The position numbers and the translations under genes are program-made. A stretch of DNA of 64,000 nucleotides, from positions 947,340 through 1,011,339 of the forward strand of contig JAVHXV010000001.1 in assembly GCA_031119475.1 (NCBI GenBank), read 5' to 3'. Of the stretch, positions 18,249 through 26,678 are shown piece after piece. Every line of letters begins with the position of its first letter. The stretch's first letter is position 1. The notes under the pieces are model-generated. The model saw only the letters and a list, made by a program, of their open reading frames with translations. It was not told the DNA's origin and searched no databases. This DNA is from Pedobacter sp. GTDB taxonomy: Bacteria > Bacteroidota > Bacteroidia > Sphingobacteriales > Sphingobacteriaceae.

Positions 18249-19025
18249 ATGGAAGGGATGAAAAAGCAGGGGAAAATTTTTATCGGTACATCAGGATGGA
18301 AATACAAGCATTGGGACGATGTTTTTTATCCAAAAATGCTTAAAAAGAGCGATCAGTTGAATTACTATCATCACCTGTTTAATACCGTTGAATTGAACAA
18401 CTCTTTCTACAGGCAGCCAGAAGCCCACCAATTTGCAGCTTGGAAAATGGGCGTACCCGACGATTTTATTTTTGCGGTAAAGGCCAATCGTTTTTTCACA
18501 CACCTTAAAAAGTTAAACGTTACCGAGAGCGATGTCCTTTCATTTTTAGATCAGGCCGCACACTTAGAACAAAAGCTCGGCCCCATTCTTTTCCAGCTTC
18601 CGCCTTCATGGAAGATCAATCTACAGCGTTTAGAAAATTTTTTAAACCTATTGCCAAAAAATTATCGCTACACTTTTGAATTCAGGAACCATACCTGGTA
18701 TGGAGAAGAACTCTATCGGATGTTGGCCAATTATAATTGTGCATTTTGCATCTACGAATTGGCTGGTCATCTTTCGCCTCTTCCGATTACGGCAGATTTT
18801 ACCTATGTAAGGTTGCATGGGCCAGGCGACAAATATCAGGGCAGCTATACAACTAAAGCCCTGGAAAAGTGGGCTAATTTCGCAAAAGATGCCAGTACTA
18901 ACGGAAAAGACGTTTATATCTACTTTGACAATGACCAGGCCGGATATGCGGCTTATAATGCACAGGAACTTAAAAAAATAATCGCTGACATACTTAATAC
19001 TCGATACCTGATACTTAATACCTGA
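18249..19025 (+). CDS. DUF72 family protein
   Basis: A TIM-barrel-like DUF72 (YecE) protein of about 258 residues. Typical features are the opening FIGTSGWKYKHW, then YYHHLFNTVELNNSFYRQP, PDDFIFAVKANRFFTHLKKL, PILFQLPPSW, YTFEFRNHTWY and YVRLHGPG, with IYFDNDQAGYAAYNA near the end. The molecular role is not established. The frame is open from 18183, but homology starts at MEGMKKQGKIFIG, so 18249 (or 18258) is the likely start. The C-terminal residues NTRYLILNT come from ACTCGATACCTGATACTTAA repeat words, so the gene end is repeat-derived. Confidence 0.88.
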   Translation: MEGMKKQGKIFIGTSGWKYKHWDDVFYPKMLKKSDQLNYYHHLFNTVELNNSFYRQPEAHQFAAWKMGVPDDFIFAVKANRFFTHLKKLNVTESDVLSFLDQAAHLEQKLGPILFQLPPSWKINLQRLENFLNLLPKNYRYTFEFRNHTWYGEELYRMLANYNCAFCIYELAGHLSPLPITADFTYVRLHGPGDKYQGSYTTKALEKWANFAKDASTNGKDVYIYFDNDQAGYAAYNAQELKKIIADILNTRYLILNT

Positions 19026-19050
19026 TACTCGATACCTAATACTCGATACT
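18990..19050. repeat. ATACTCGATACCTGATACTT word array overlapping the DUF72 gene end
   Basis: About six degenerate 9-10-bp units of the type ACTTAATACTCGATACCTG cover the last codons of the DUF72 gene and the start of the spacer. The same word family is found at 37052-37070, 38150-38178 and 59365-59425. Confidence 0.7.
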
Positions 19051-19064
19051 TAAAAAACCTACCA

Positions 19065-19709
19065 ATGAAAACAACACATCTAACCACAGCAATTTTGATA
19101 GCAACTGCCTTAGCTGCCTGTAACAGACCATCCAATCCGACACCTCCAGAAGAGCAGAACTATGCTGCAAAAGATTCCATTACCGCCAATGACACCGCTA
19201 AAAATGTGAACGGCCAAGCGGGGATTACAAATGAGTTTGCAACCAAAGCTGCCATTGGTGGTATGATGGAAGTTGAATCCAGCGCAGATATAATCAAATC
19301 GACCGAAAACCCTGATGTACAGACCTTGGCTACAATTATGGTCAAGGATCATGGAATGGCCAATCTCGAGCTTGCGGCCATCGCAAAAAAAGAAGGGATC
19401 GCATTGCCCATTGCCTTACCTAAAGAAAAAGCAGACATCAAGAAGAAAATGGACGGGAACAAAGATGAATATGCCAAGAATGTCTTTTATGCAGATCTTA
19501 TGGTCAAAGAACATCAGGAGGCCATTGACCTATTTGCACAGGCCAGTGCACATGAAACCAATGCCGCACTCAAGGCATTTGCGACCAAGAAACTTCCAAT
19601 CTTAAAGCACCATCTTATGGAAACCCAACATGTGCTTGACATACTGAAGAGCATTAAAGGCGATAAAGGAAATCTTCCCTTGAAACAGTCGAAAGACAAT
19701 CAGCATTGA
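19065..19709 (+). CDS. DUF4142 lipoprotein
   Basis: A 214-residue lipoprotein with lipobox cysteine at residue 19 (TALAACNRP). After a linker, the DUF4142 four-helix domain (about 55-200) shows the characteristic EFATKAAIGGMMEVESS, ADIIKSTENPDVQTLATIMV and KEHQEAIDLFAQAS helices. Members are periplasmic, ferritin-like in fold and of unknown function. The gene is convergent with the DapA-like aldolase gene, only 9 bp away. Confidence 0.9.
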   Translation: MKTTHLTTAILIATALAACNRPSNPTPPEEQNYAAKDSITANDTAKNVNGQAGITNEFATKAAIGGMMEVESSADIIKSTENPDVQTLATIMVKDHGMANLELAAIAKKEGIALPIALPKEKADIKKKMDGNKDEYAKNVFYADLMVKEHQEAIDLFAQASAHETNAALKAFATKKLPILKHHLMETQHVLDILKSIKGDKGNLPLKQSKDNQH

Positions 19710-19718
19710 TCAGCTGCT

Positions 19719-20651
19719 CTAAATAATGACTTTAATGTTAAAATCATGGAGTAACTTCAGGTAATCGTGCATCAGCGTATCCACATCTGCTATGATGGCA
19801 GGCGTAAAATCTCCAACATTCCGCCTCGTAAACGTAGAGATATTCAATCCTCTTTTTTGGAGAAAATATTTGGAAACGATTGGATAAACCTGGTGCATAA
19901 CATCCATGTGGTCGGTCAAGAATTCCTGAACAACAGCTATTTCCGTTGTTAGGTTAGGATCATTGTAATGGTCACATAGCCATACGATCAGTTCAGGAAA
20001 ATAATTCCCTTGGATACAGGACAGCCCTGCGGAACCTGCTTTCAGCGATTCTACGGCGTGGACCATATAAGCATCATACAGGCCGAAATCTGGAGAAAGA
20101 TCTTTGGTGAGCGCTAATTTTTGTTTGATCTGATCCAGATCGAGCGAGGTATCCTTATGGTAGCTCACCCGGCCAGTAGCCACAAATTGTTGCAACTGTG
20201 CAGGTTTTAATACACGTTTGTAGGGAACAGGGCATTCATAAAAACCTAGCGGGATGTTTTCGGTCTGTTTAAAGAGTTCGAATACGTTATTTTCAAAAAT
20301 ATCATCACTTTCCTGTTCCTGTGCCAATAAACTGGTAATGGTCACTACGGCATTTACACCGGTGTCGTTCACCCTTTTTACAAAATCAGCCTGTTTGGCA
20401 ATGGGGCCTCCAAAAGTCCCTGTGGCAATAACGGGCACCTCACCTGCTGCGATATGGATTACGTGTTCAATGACCTGTAAGCGTTCGGAATCCGTGAGTT
20501 CAAACATTTCGCTCGACAGACAGTTGGCGAATAATCCTGCCGCGCCAGCCTCGAGATACACCTCCGTTAGTTCCGTTAGGCCTTCAAAATCGATATTGCC
20601 ATTGTCCTTAAATGGAGTAAGCATGACTGGGATAAACCCTTTGGTTTCCAT
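19719..20651 (-). CDS. Dihydrodipicolinate synthase / N-acetylneuraminate lyase family aldolase
   Basis: A 310-residue class I (Schiff-base) aldolase of the DapA/NanA superfamily, which splits or forms 2-keto acids with pyruvate as one product. The Schiff-base Lys is Lys166 in VSYHKDTS and the partner Tyr is Tyr138 in GFYECPVPY, matching the spacing in the family. The pyruvate carboxylate loop (usually GTTGE) is replaced by LFANCLSSE. The substrate is not fixed by these motifs: N-acetylneuraminate, 2-keto-3-deoxy sugar acids and others are possible. It is the last gene of an operon with the symporter 29 nt upstream and marks the left end of the catabolic island. Confidence 0.88.
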   Translation of the reverse strand: METKGFIPVMLTPFKDNGNIDFEGLTELTEVYLEAGAAGLFANCLSSEMFELTDSERLQVIEHVIHIAAGEVPVIATGTFGGPIAKQADFVKRVNDTGVNAVVTITSLLAQEQESDDIFENNVFELFKQTENIPLGFYECPVPYKRVLKPAQLQQFVATGRVSYHKDTSLDLDQIKQKLALTKDLSPDFGLYDAYMVHAVESLKAGSAGLSCIQGNYFPELIVWLCDHYNDPNLTTEIAVVQEFLTDHMDVMHQVYPIVSKYFLQKRGLNISTFTRRNVGDFTPAIIADVDTLMHDYLKLLHDFNIKVII

Positions 20652-20680
20652 ATGATGATTTAATGAATGTATATCTGTGT

Positions 20681-22243
20681 TTAATCGCCTTTGGCCAGCT
20701 TTTTAAATTTAGTTAAGGCCAACCCTGCCAGGAATATGGTTAAGGTTCCTACAACGATGATCATGTTTTTATGCAGTGCATTTCCAAATTTTTGGAGCGA
20801 TGGCGGAAGGGCGTAAGAAAATGTCATCCACATAATCACCAAGATCCCAATGATGGTGGCCGTAATGGCTTCGTGGTTTTTCGTCCGCTTGCTGATGATG
20901 CCCAACAAGAAAAGGCCAAGCATTCCCGCAGCAAAAATACCCGATAGCTCCCACCAGACATCTAAAATACTCTTTACGCCGATCATGGCAATTCCGGTAA
21001 TCATCCCCAATAAGCCAAAAACAATGGTAGCGATATGCAGGACGGACAGGTTCTGCTTGGCGGTAACATTTCTTTTAAAATATCTTTTATAGATGTCTAC
21101 CGAAAAAACAGTGGCCGATGCATTCATTCCAGAACTGATCGTGCTCATGGCAGCAGATAGAATGGCCGATACGATCAGTCCCACCAATCCAACAGGGATT
21201 TTTGTCACCATAAAATGCGGCATGATCTTATCACCGTAATCTGCGGGAACCAATGACTGCTGCAGCTGCAGGATTTCTTGCGCCGATGTCGTATTTGGCA
21301 AACGTTCTACCGCCACCTGGTGTTTAACGGCAGCAGCGAGTTCTGGATTGACCTCATAATAGGCAAACAAACAAGATCCTATAATAAAGAAGAGCAATGA
21401 TGCCGGAACATACAGATACACACAGAGCCAGATCGATTTTGAGGCCGCTTTGGCTGATGATGCCGTATGATAGCGCTGGATGTAATTCTGGTCCATCCCA
21501 AAATTGTTCAGGTTGATGAAAAAACCATACAACAGGACCACCCAAAAGGAAGAATTGATAAAATCGGGAGAAATACTGCCCAGACTGAACTTATTGGCCG
21601 ATTTTCCAATTTCCAAAATTTTGGGTACTCCTCCAGGCATATTGGTAATGATCAGATATAGGATCAATAGGGCCCCGAAAGTCTTGATCACGGCCTGTAC
21701 CACTTCCGTCCATATCACAGCTTCTATGCCACCCATTACTGTGTAAATAATGATGCAGATGCCCATAACCACCATAATCAATTGCATGGAATAGCCGGTT
21801 AAGGCCTGTAAACTCAAGGCGATACCAAAAAAAATCGAGCCCATTCTGGCCAGTTGCGTGAGCAGGAAGCAGACTACGGCATATACCCTAGCCCAAGGAC
21901 CAAAACGATTTTCCAGATGGGTATAAGCTGAGATTTCTCCAGTACTCCTGTAAAATGGAACAAAGTACTTAGATGCAATCCATGCGGCAAAAGGCATAGA
22001 TAAGCTAAAAACAAAGGCATTCCAGTTTCCGCCAAAAGCCTTGCCAGGTACGCCCAAAAAGGTATTGCTGCTTAAAAAAGTGGCATAAATGGACATTCCA
22101 ATTGCCCAACCTGGAATTAATCCCGAAGCTTTTGTAAACTGTTCAGAATCCTTATTTTTCCTTGAAAAATAAACACCGACCAAAATCATCCCGATGAGAT
22201 AAATCAATATGATGGCGAGATCGAAAATAGGTAGCCCTTTCAT
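20681..22243 (-). CDS. Sodium:solute symporter (SSS family)
   Basis: A 520-residue inner-membrane carrier of the SSS family with about 13 membrane segments. Conserved parts are LPIFDLAIILIYLIGMILVG (segment 1), GWAIGMSIYATFLSSNTFLG, then YTVMGGIEAVIWTEVVQA and NASATVFSVDIYKRYF. The family imports sugars, sialic acids, sugar acids or amino acids with Na+. Pairing with a DapA/NanA-type aldolase suggests a sugar acid, by analogy with sialic-acid clusters (inference). The ATG at 22243 (MKGLPIFD) fits the family; an upstream extension to 22420 would translate GCGCAAAGAGC repeats and is rejected. Confidence 0.92.
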   Translation of the reverse strand: MKGLPIFDLAIILIYLIGMILVGVYFSRKNKDSEQFTKASGLIPGWAIGMSIYATFLSSNTFLGVPGKAFGGNWNAFVFSLSMPFAAWIASKYFVPFYRSTGEISAYTHLENRFGPWARVYAVVCFLLTQLARMGSIFFGIALSLQALTGYSMQLIMVVMGICIIIYTVMGGIEAVIWTEVVQAVIKTFGALLILYLIITNMPGGVPKILEIGKSANKFSLGSISPDFINSSFWVVLLYGFFINLNNFGMDQNYIQRYHTASSAKAASKSIWLCVYLYVPASLLFFIIGSCLFAYYEVNPELAAAVKHQVAVERLPNTTSAQEILQLQQSLVPADYGDKIMPHFMVTKIPVGLVGLIVSAILSAAMSTISSGMNASATVFSVDIYKRYFKRNVTAKQNLSVLHIATIVFGLLGMITGIAMIGVKSILDVWWELSGIFAAGMLGLFLLGIISKRTKNHEAITATIIGILVIMWMTFSYALPPSLQKFGNALHKNMIIVVGTLTIFLAGLALTKFKKLAKGD

Positions 22244-22675
22244 TTTACATTGACGGTTGTTGATTGACCGCAATCCAAATATCACGGCTAACCTTGCTGA
22301 AATCATATTGAATTTTGCCCAGGTATTGTAGGATTTTATCCTGGGCAAGAGTAAAGAGCAGAGCGCAAAGCGCAAAGAGCAAAGCGCAAAGAGCAGAGAA
22401 TACCAACAGTGAATTGTCATCCTGAGCGAAGCAAGGGATCTCTGTAAAGTCAGGTATCAAGATCAAAGACAAAAGAGCAGAGACAAAAGAGCAAAGACAA
22501 AGGAGCAAGATGGTAGAACTAACGCTGTGCAATCCTCTAAAATCTGTGTAATCACCCGCGAAGCGAAACAAGCAAAGCGTATCAAGACCAATGACCCAAT
22601 GATCAATAACCCAATGACCATATATAAAAAACCACCCGCTTGCGCAGATGGCTTTTCAAACTAACGTGATTTTAA
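22244..22675. repeat. 432-bp spacer with word mosaic and one REP-like element
   Basis: It contains AGAGCAGAGCGCAAAGCGC units (22350-22398), a REP-like element (22413-22444), GACAAAAGAGCAAAGACAAAG units (22465-22510), an ATCTGTGTAATCACCCGCG relative of the 14.3-kb repeat (22540-22570) and CAATGACCCAATGATC words (22590-22620). No gene is seen. It separates the SusC operon from the symporter-aldolase operon. Confidence 0.8.
22413..22444 (+). repeat. REP-like element, copy 1
   Basis: ATTGTCATCCTGAGCGAAGC followed by AAGGGATCTCTG. One of seven related ~32-bp elements in this window (consensus TTGTCATYYCGAGCG then AGCGAGRRATCTCTG). Confidence 0.7.
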
Positions 22676-24112
22676 CTAGGGTTTAAGTACGGTGCCAATA
22701 ATATTGAGCAGGCCATTTGTGGTGACCACATTTTTTGTAATTACACTGATGGTCGCTGGATTGCTCGGCCCTTTCACCAGGAACGTCGCCGGGCTGGAGA
22801 ACGTAAGCGAATTGCCCACTTCTGTACCTGCAGAATTTTTTGTCCGCAATAAAGTTACGGCCAATCCATTTTCTGGATAATTGATGTTATTGGCCCTTCT
22901 ATAGATCATATGAAATTTGACAATATTGGCGATTACCTCTGCTTTTTCGGCATTGATGGCATTGGCATCTGCATAGCCAGCAGCAATAATCCCTGCATTA
23001 TTGACCGCAAAAACTGTATAGAATTTCAAAGGATCGCTCAACAGGGTTTCGTAGTTTACCGCAGGATCAGCCGCTGAAGCCCGTTTTAACATAGCTGCAA
23101 ACAAGGTCAGGGTTGCATCAGATTTGATCCGATCAAGCGTGTTCGTGGCGATTGGTGTAGGCAATAATCTCGATACGGTATGCACCACCCCATTAACGGC
23201 TTTCATATTGGAGGCTATTCCGTTTCCGAACAAGATGCCATTGGCGTAAATATTCGTGGTACGTGAGGGTTTTCCTTTATCGATATAGATCTTGATCCCG
23301 CTCATCGGTGTAAGTGTAGTTGTACTGTCCAATTGGGATGTAAATTTGGCGTCTGTTACCAGATGATTTTTAAGGATGGTTTCTAATGCTGCCGGGGTGG
23401 CCGCTGTAACCGCAGCAACGCTGGCATAGCCCCCATCAATCCATGCCCCATTGTTTGGCAGAAAAAAGGTATAGGGCGCTGTCCCTGTCAATATGTTGGT
23501 AAAATTGGTATTGCCCGTACTTGCCCGTGCAATAGCTGCGATACTGATCGTAAACTGTGAATTGGCAGTGGTATTGGAATAGGCATTGATCACATCGAGC
23601 ATGGTTGGCTTGGTCACCACAATCTTATTGATCACATGGACCATCCCATTTGACGTTGCCTGATTGGCATTGGTTACATCTGCGCCATCGATATAGGCAT
23701 TGCTTCCAATGCGCTGTAATAAGACAGACTGGCCCGATAAATTGGCTTTGGTCTCTGATGCACCTATGGTCTGGGCATCAATCCTGCCTGCAAAAATGTG
23801 GTTTTTGATCAGAGCGGCTAAGTCAGGAATGGTCATGGTAGCTAAAACTGTCTGCGGATAGCCAGAATTTGTAAATGCGCCATTGGTAGGTATAAATACA
23901 GTATATTCTTCTTTTCCATTTAAAAGTTCGGCCAGACCTGCACGGTCAACGGCATACCGGAAAATAGAATAGTTCAGGTCTTCTTTAATTACGGTATAGG
24001 TTGTTGCTGTACCATCAGGATAATCAAATGAAGAAAGCTTCTTGCAGGCAACCATGTTGAAGAGCACCAGCACCAGACAAGCAGCAATAATTGATTTTAT
24101 ATTTCTTTTCAT
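22676..24112 (-). CDS. Fasciclin (FAS1) domain lipoprotein
   Basis: A 478-residue lipoprotein with lipobox cysteine at residue 23 (NMVACKK). Three FAS1-like repeats can be traced (about 40-175, 175-320 and 320-478), each with an FIPTNGAF / FFLPNNGAW / FAVNNAG opening and a VHVINKIV / VHTVSRLL / NIIGTVL closing. FAS1 domains mediate adhesion or ligand binding at the cell surface. It is the last gene of the SusC-SusD-DUF5017 operon, at the position of SusE/SusF-type surface lipoproteins, so a glycan-binding role is likely (inference). Confidence 0.88.
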   Translation of the reverse strand: MKRNIKSIIAACLVLVLFNMVACKKLSSFDYPDGTATTYTVIKEDLNYSIFRYAVDRAGLAELLNGKEEYTVFIPTNGAFTNSGYPQTVLATMTIPDLAALIKNHIFAGRIDAQTIGASETKANLSGQSVLLQRIGSNAYIDGADVTNANQATSNGMVHVINKIVVTKPTMLDVINAYSNTTANSQFTISIAAIARASTGNTNFTNILTGTAPYTFFLPNNGAWIDGGYASVAAVTAATPAALETILKNHLVTDAKFTSQLDSTTTLTPMSGIKIYIDKGKPSRTTNIYANGILFGNGIASNMKAVNGVVHTVSRLLPTPIATNTLDRIKSDATLTLFAAMLKRASAADPAVNYETLLSDPLKFYTVFAVNNAGIIAAGYADANAINAEKAEVIANIVKFHMIYRRANNINYPENGLAVTLLRTKNSAGTEVGNSLTFSSPATFLVKGPSNPATISVITKNVVTTNGLLNIIGTVLKP

Positions 24113-24130
24113 GATGTTCTTAACTATTGG

Positions 24131-25024
24131 TTACTTAACGGTGATCGTAAATTCTTTAATGGTACGCTTAATCTCGTCGATATTGGAATTGATGGCTTCG
24201 AAAGTAACAGTATAGGTTCCTGCTGCCGTATATCCAGCAAATTCATAAGACGGCAGTTTAGAAGTCGGATTACTTTTCATATTTACCCCAAAACTGCGTT
24301 GTACCCGATCCAGCTGTAAGGATTTGGTAATGGCCCAATCTTCGTTGTCGGCCACATTTACCCCTCCCCCTACAATCTGTGACTGCGTGGTAGAGTTGTT
24401 CCAAGTCTGCGCACCGGTAACGTTTACCGCACCCCACGTCAAATTGGCTGTGGTAGCCACCGGAACCAATGTACCATCAGGTGCAGTGGTATTGATGACA
24501 ATATTCTTGATTGTCCAGGTTGGCTGAGCCACCGTTCCTTGCTTTGCCACATACTTAAAGGCAAAATATACCGGGATGTCTGGTTGTTGGATATCGGTAA
24601 GATCGATCGTTCCCGATGGCGTATTGTCTGCCCCACTAGATAATGTTGCCCGACTGGTAATGTCTTTCCATGTGGCCTTTTGTATATTTTCGGTGTCGTA
24701 GATGCCCGAAAAGTCTGAAGAGACCAATAAGGTCAACGAATTGGGCTGATCTGTATTCTGTCTATAGGAAGTGAACGACATGGTCGGTTTGCCATCAATC
24801 CTGAAGCGATCACGGTACTTATATTCCTTTCCGGGCTCACCCGAATAAAAGGTAATCAGGTCGGCACCACCGGTTACCATAAATTTGATGGGCTCATTTA
24901 CGGCATATACCCGCTGATCGAAGGTAATGTCAAATTCAGGCTCATCTACCCCTTTTTTACAAGACTGGGCAAGTGCGGCGCCCATGAGGCCAATTATCAA
25001 ACTAAATTTTATATATCTGTTCAT
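24131..25024 (-). CDS. DUF5017 surface lipoprotein
   Basis: A 297-residue lipoprotein (ATG at 25024, lipobox cysteine at residue 22 in LAQSCKK). The N-terminal domain starts DEPEFDITFDQRVYAVNEPI and includes ITFYSGEPGKEYKYRDR, the hallmark of DUF5017. A second beta-sandwich domain (about 160-290) follows, typical of SusE-like binding proteins. It lies 17 nt downstream of the SusD gene. A glycan-binding role on the outer membrane is inferred from position and family. An upstream start overlapping the susD end is less likely. Confidence 0.85.
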   Translation of the reverse strand: MNRYIKFSLIIGLMGAALAQSCKKGVDEPEFDITFDQRVYAVNEPIKFMVTGGADLITFYSGEPGKEYKYRDRFRIDGKPTMSFTSYRQNTDQPNSLTLLVSSDFSGIYDTENIQKATWKDITSRATLSSGADNTPSGTIDLTDIQQPDIPVYFAFKYVAKQGTVAQPTWTIKNIVINTTAPDGTLVPVATTANLTWGAVNVTGAQTWNNSTTQSQIVGGGVNVADNEDWAITKSLQLDRVQRSFGVNMKSNPTSKLPSYEFAGYTAAGTYTVTFEAINSNIDEIKRTIKEFTITVK

Positions 25025-25041
25025 GTTATTAGAGCTTAGGG

Positions 25042-26673
25042 CTACCAACCTGGGTTTTGTGTAGCTAATTTGTTAAAGGTTAATTCGGTAGCAGGAATTG
25101 GCCACAATACATCGCGGTCTAAAACGCGGTCTCCAAAGGCGGTCATCTGAACTTTTGGTCCAACCGTACCATTTGCCGATGCAGTGGTTACGGCTGGCTT
25201 GGCCGTATTGTTCACATCGGCTTTCAGTTCCTTGATCGATGAAACAAAAATGCCCCACCTGATCAGGTCATGTTTTCTGATGGCTTCAGCTGGAAACTCC
25301 CTGCAACGTTCATCTTGGATCAATTTTAGGAATGTCTCTTTATTGAGGTTCCTGACCACGTTTGCTTCGGTCAAATTGGTCGCACCAGCTTTGAGCTTTC
25401 CATAGGCCCTTGCCCTTACTTTATCAACCAGATCATACGCCAAGGTTGTCGGTCCACCGTTGACTTCGTTATCGGCTTCGGCCAACATCAATAGGACATC
25501 TGCGTAGCGCAACAGCGGGAAATTGATTGGCGACCTGTTTACTGTTCGTGGTGCAGGTGTATACTGCAACCTAAATTTCGCGCTACAACGCTCATAGGTT
25601 TGCGTAGCGCTAAAAAATGTTTTATTTGGATCGATATCTTCGGCAACGGTGGTGGTTTTCCAATAAAATGGACAACAATTCCAGTCTCTTCTGGTATCAT
25701 TGGTCGTGGCACCATATAGCTCATATAGTTTTCGTGTGATCCTCACCTGACCTACAGAGTTGCCAAAAGAGGCCAAGCCCTGATAGATGCCGTCCAAATA
25801 GCCCAAATAACCATGTTCTGTAGTTGCACTGGCGTCGTTAAGGTCAAGTTCCCAAAGATTTTCCTTTTTATCGTAAATACCAGCAGCATAATTGATGCAC
25901 ATCTGCTGATAATCTGGATTCAGGTCGTGTTCTTTTGAATCAACCACCTTTTGCGCCCAAGCTTTTGCCTGGGCAAAGCGGGAAGCATCTTTTAAAGGTT
26001 CGCCGGCCATGGTAAGGCAAACCCTTGCCAACATACCCTGCACGGTAGTTTTTGCTGGATAGCCTGCCCCACCATATAAGCTTTTGGCGGTTGTTGGCAC
26101 CAGGCCTTCAGCTTCGGTCATGTCCTTAATGATCTGCGCATATACGTCTTTCACAGGCGTCCTCACATAATTCACGTCATTCGGGCCAGCTGTAGGCTTT
26201 AATTTCAAGGGTACAGCTCCCCACTGATCAACCAATAGGAAATAACAATAGGCCCTAAAGAAAAGGGCTTCTCCTTTGATTTCTCCCCTTCTGGTTTCAT
26301 CCATCGGAATCCTGGGCAGATTGTCCAATACGATGTTGGTATATTGTATCGCTGTATAAATGTTGTTCCAATAATTGGGAATATGCGTAGGTTCGGCCGC
26401 AGTAATCGTCAATGAGCCTGGATAGCCCAATCCCGTCAAGGTCATCCAGACATCATCTGCACACTGCATCCTACATTGGTTATAGCCGCCGTACCAGTAC
26501 TGCCTGGTCATCATGTCAAAGGCTGCATTCAATGCTACAACAGCATCCGACTCTTTGGTAAAGAATTGTTCAGGCGTAACAAAATCTTCGGGTTTAATAT
26601 CCAACAATTTTTTACATCCGGTACCTAGTACCATTGTGGCAACAAAAAATGTAAAAATCAGTTTCTTTATCAT
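25042..26673 (-). CDS. SusD/RagB-like surface nutrient-binding lipoprotein
   Basis: A 543-residue SusD-family lipoprotein with lipobox cysteine at residue 20 (VLGTGCKKLLDIKPEDF). Typical features are the QYTNIVLDNLPRIPMDETRR and EGKGEALFFRAYCYFLLVDQWG-like segment (KGEALFFRAYCYFLLVDQWG), a PLLRYADVLLMLAEADNEV motif and a C-terminal LWPIPATEL. It captures glycan at the cell surface and forms the lid of the SusC channel. The gene is 5 nt downstream of susC, which identifies a polysaccharide utilisation locus. Confidence 0.96.
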   Translation of the reverse strand: MIKKLIFTFFVATMVLGTGCKKLLDIKPEDFVTPEQFFTKESDAVVALNAAFDMMTRQYWYGGYNQCRMQCADDVWMTLTGLGYPGSLTITAAEPTHIPNYWNNIYTAIQYTNIVLDNLPRIPMDETRRGEIKGEALFFRAYCYFLLVDQWGAVPLKLKPTAGPNDVNYVRTPVKDVYAQIIKDMTEAEGLVPTTAKSLYGGAGYPAKTTVQGMLARVCLTMAGEPLKDASRFAQAKAWAQKVVDSKEHDLNPDYQQMCINYAAGIYDKKENLWELDLNDASATTEHGYLGYLDGIYQGLASFGNSVGQVRITRKLYELYGATTNDTRRDWNCCPFYWKTTTVAEDIDPNKTFFSATQTYERCSAKFRLQYTPAPRTVNRSPINFPLLRYADVLLMLAEADNEVNGGPTTLAYDLVDKVRARAYGKLKAGATNLTEANVVRNLNKETFLKLIQDERCREFPAEAIRKHDLIRWGIFVSSIKELKADVNNTAKPAVTTASANGTVGPKVQMTAFGDRVLDRDVLWPIPATELTFNKLATQNPGW

Positions 26674-26678
26674 TGTGA

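Noticed and set aside
19719..22243. Sialic-acid catabolism (nanA/nanT-like pair plus sialidases)
   Set aside because: The aldolase and symporter could fit, but no ManNAc epimerase, kinase or deacetylase is visible and the propellers lack the N-terminal FRIP motif.
22244..22420. N-terminal extension of the SSS symporter
   Set aside because: The extra 59 codons translate GCGCAAAGAGC words (FALCSLRFALCSL); family homology starts at the ATG at 22243.
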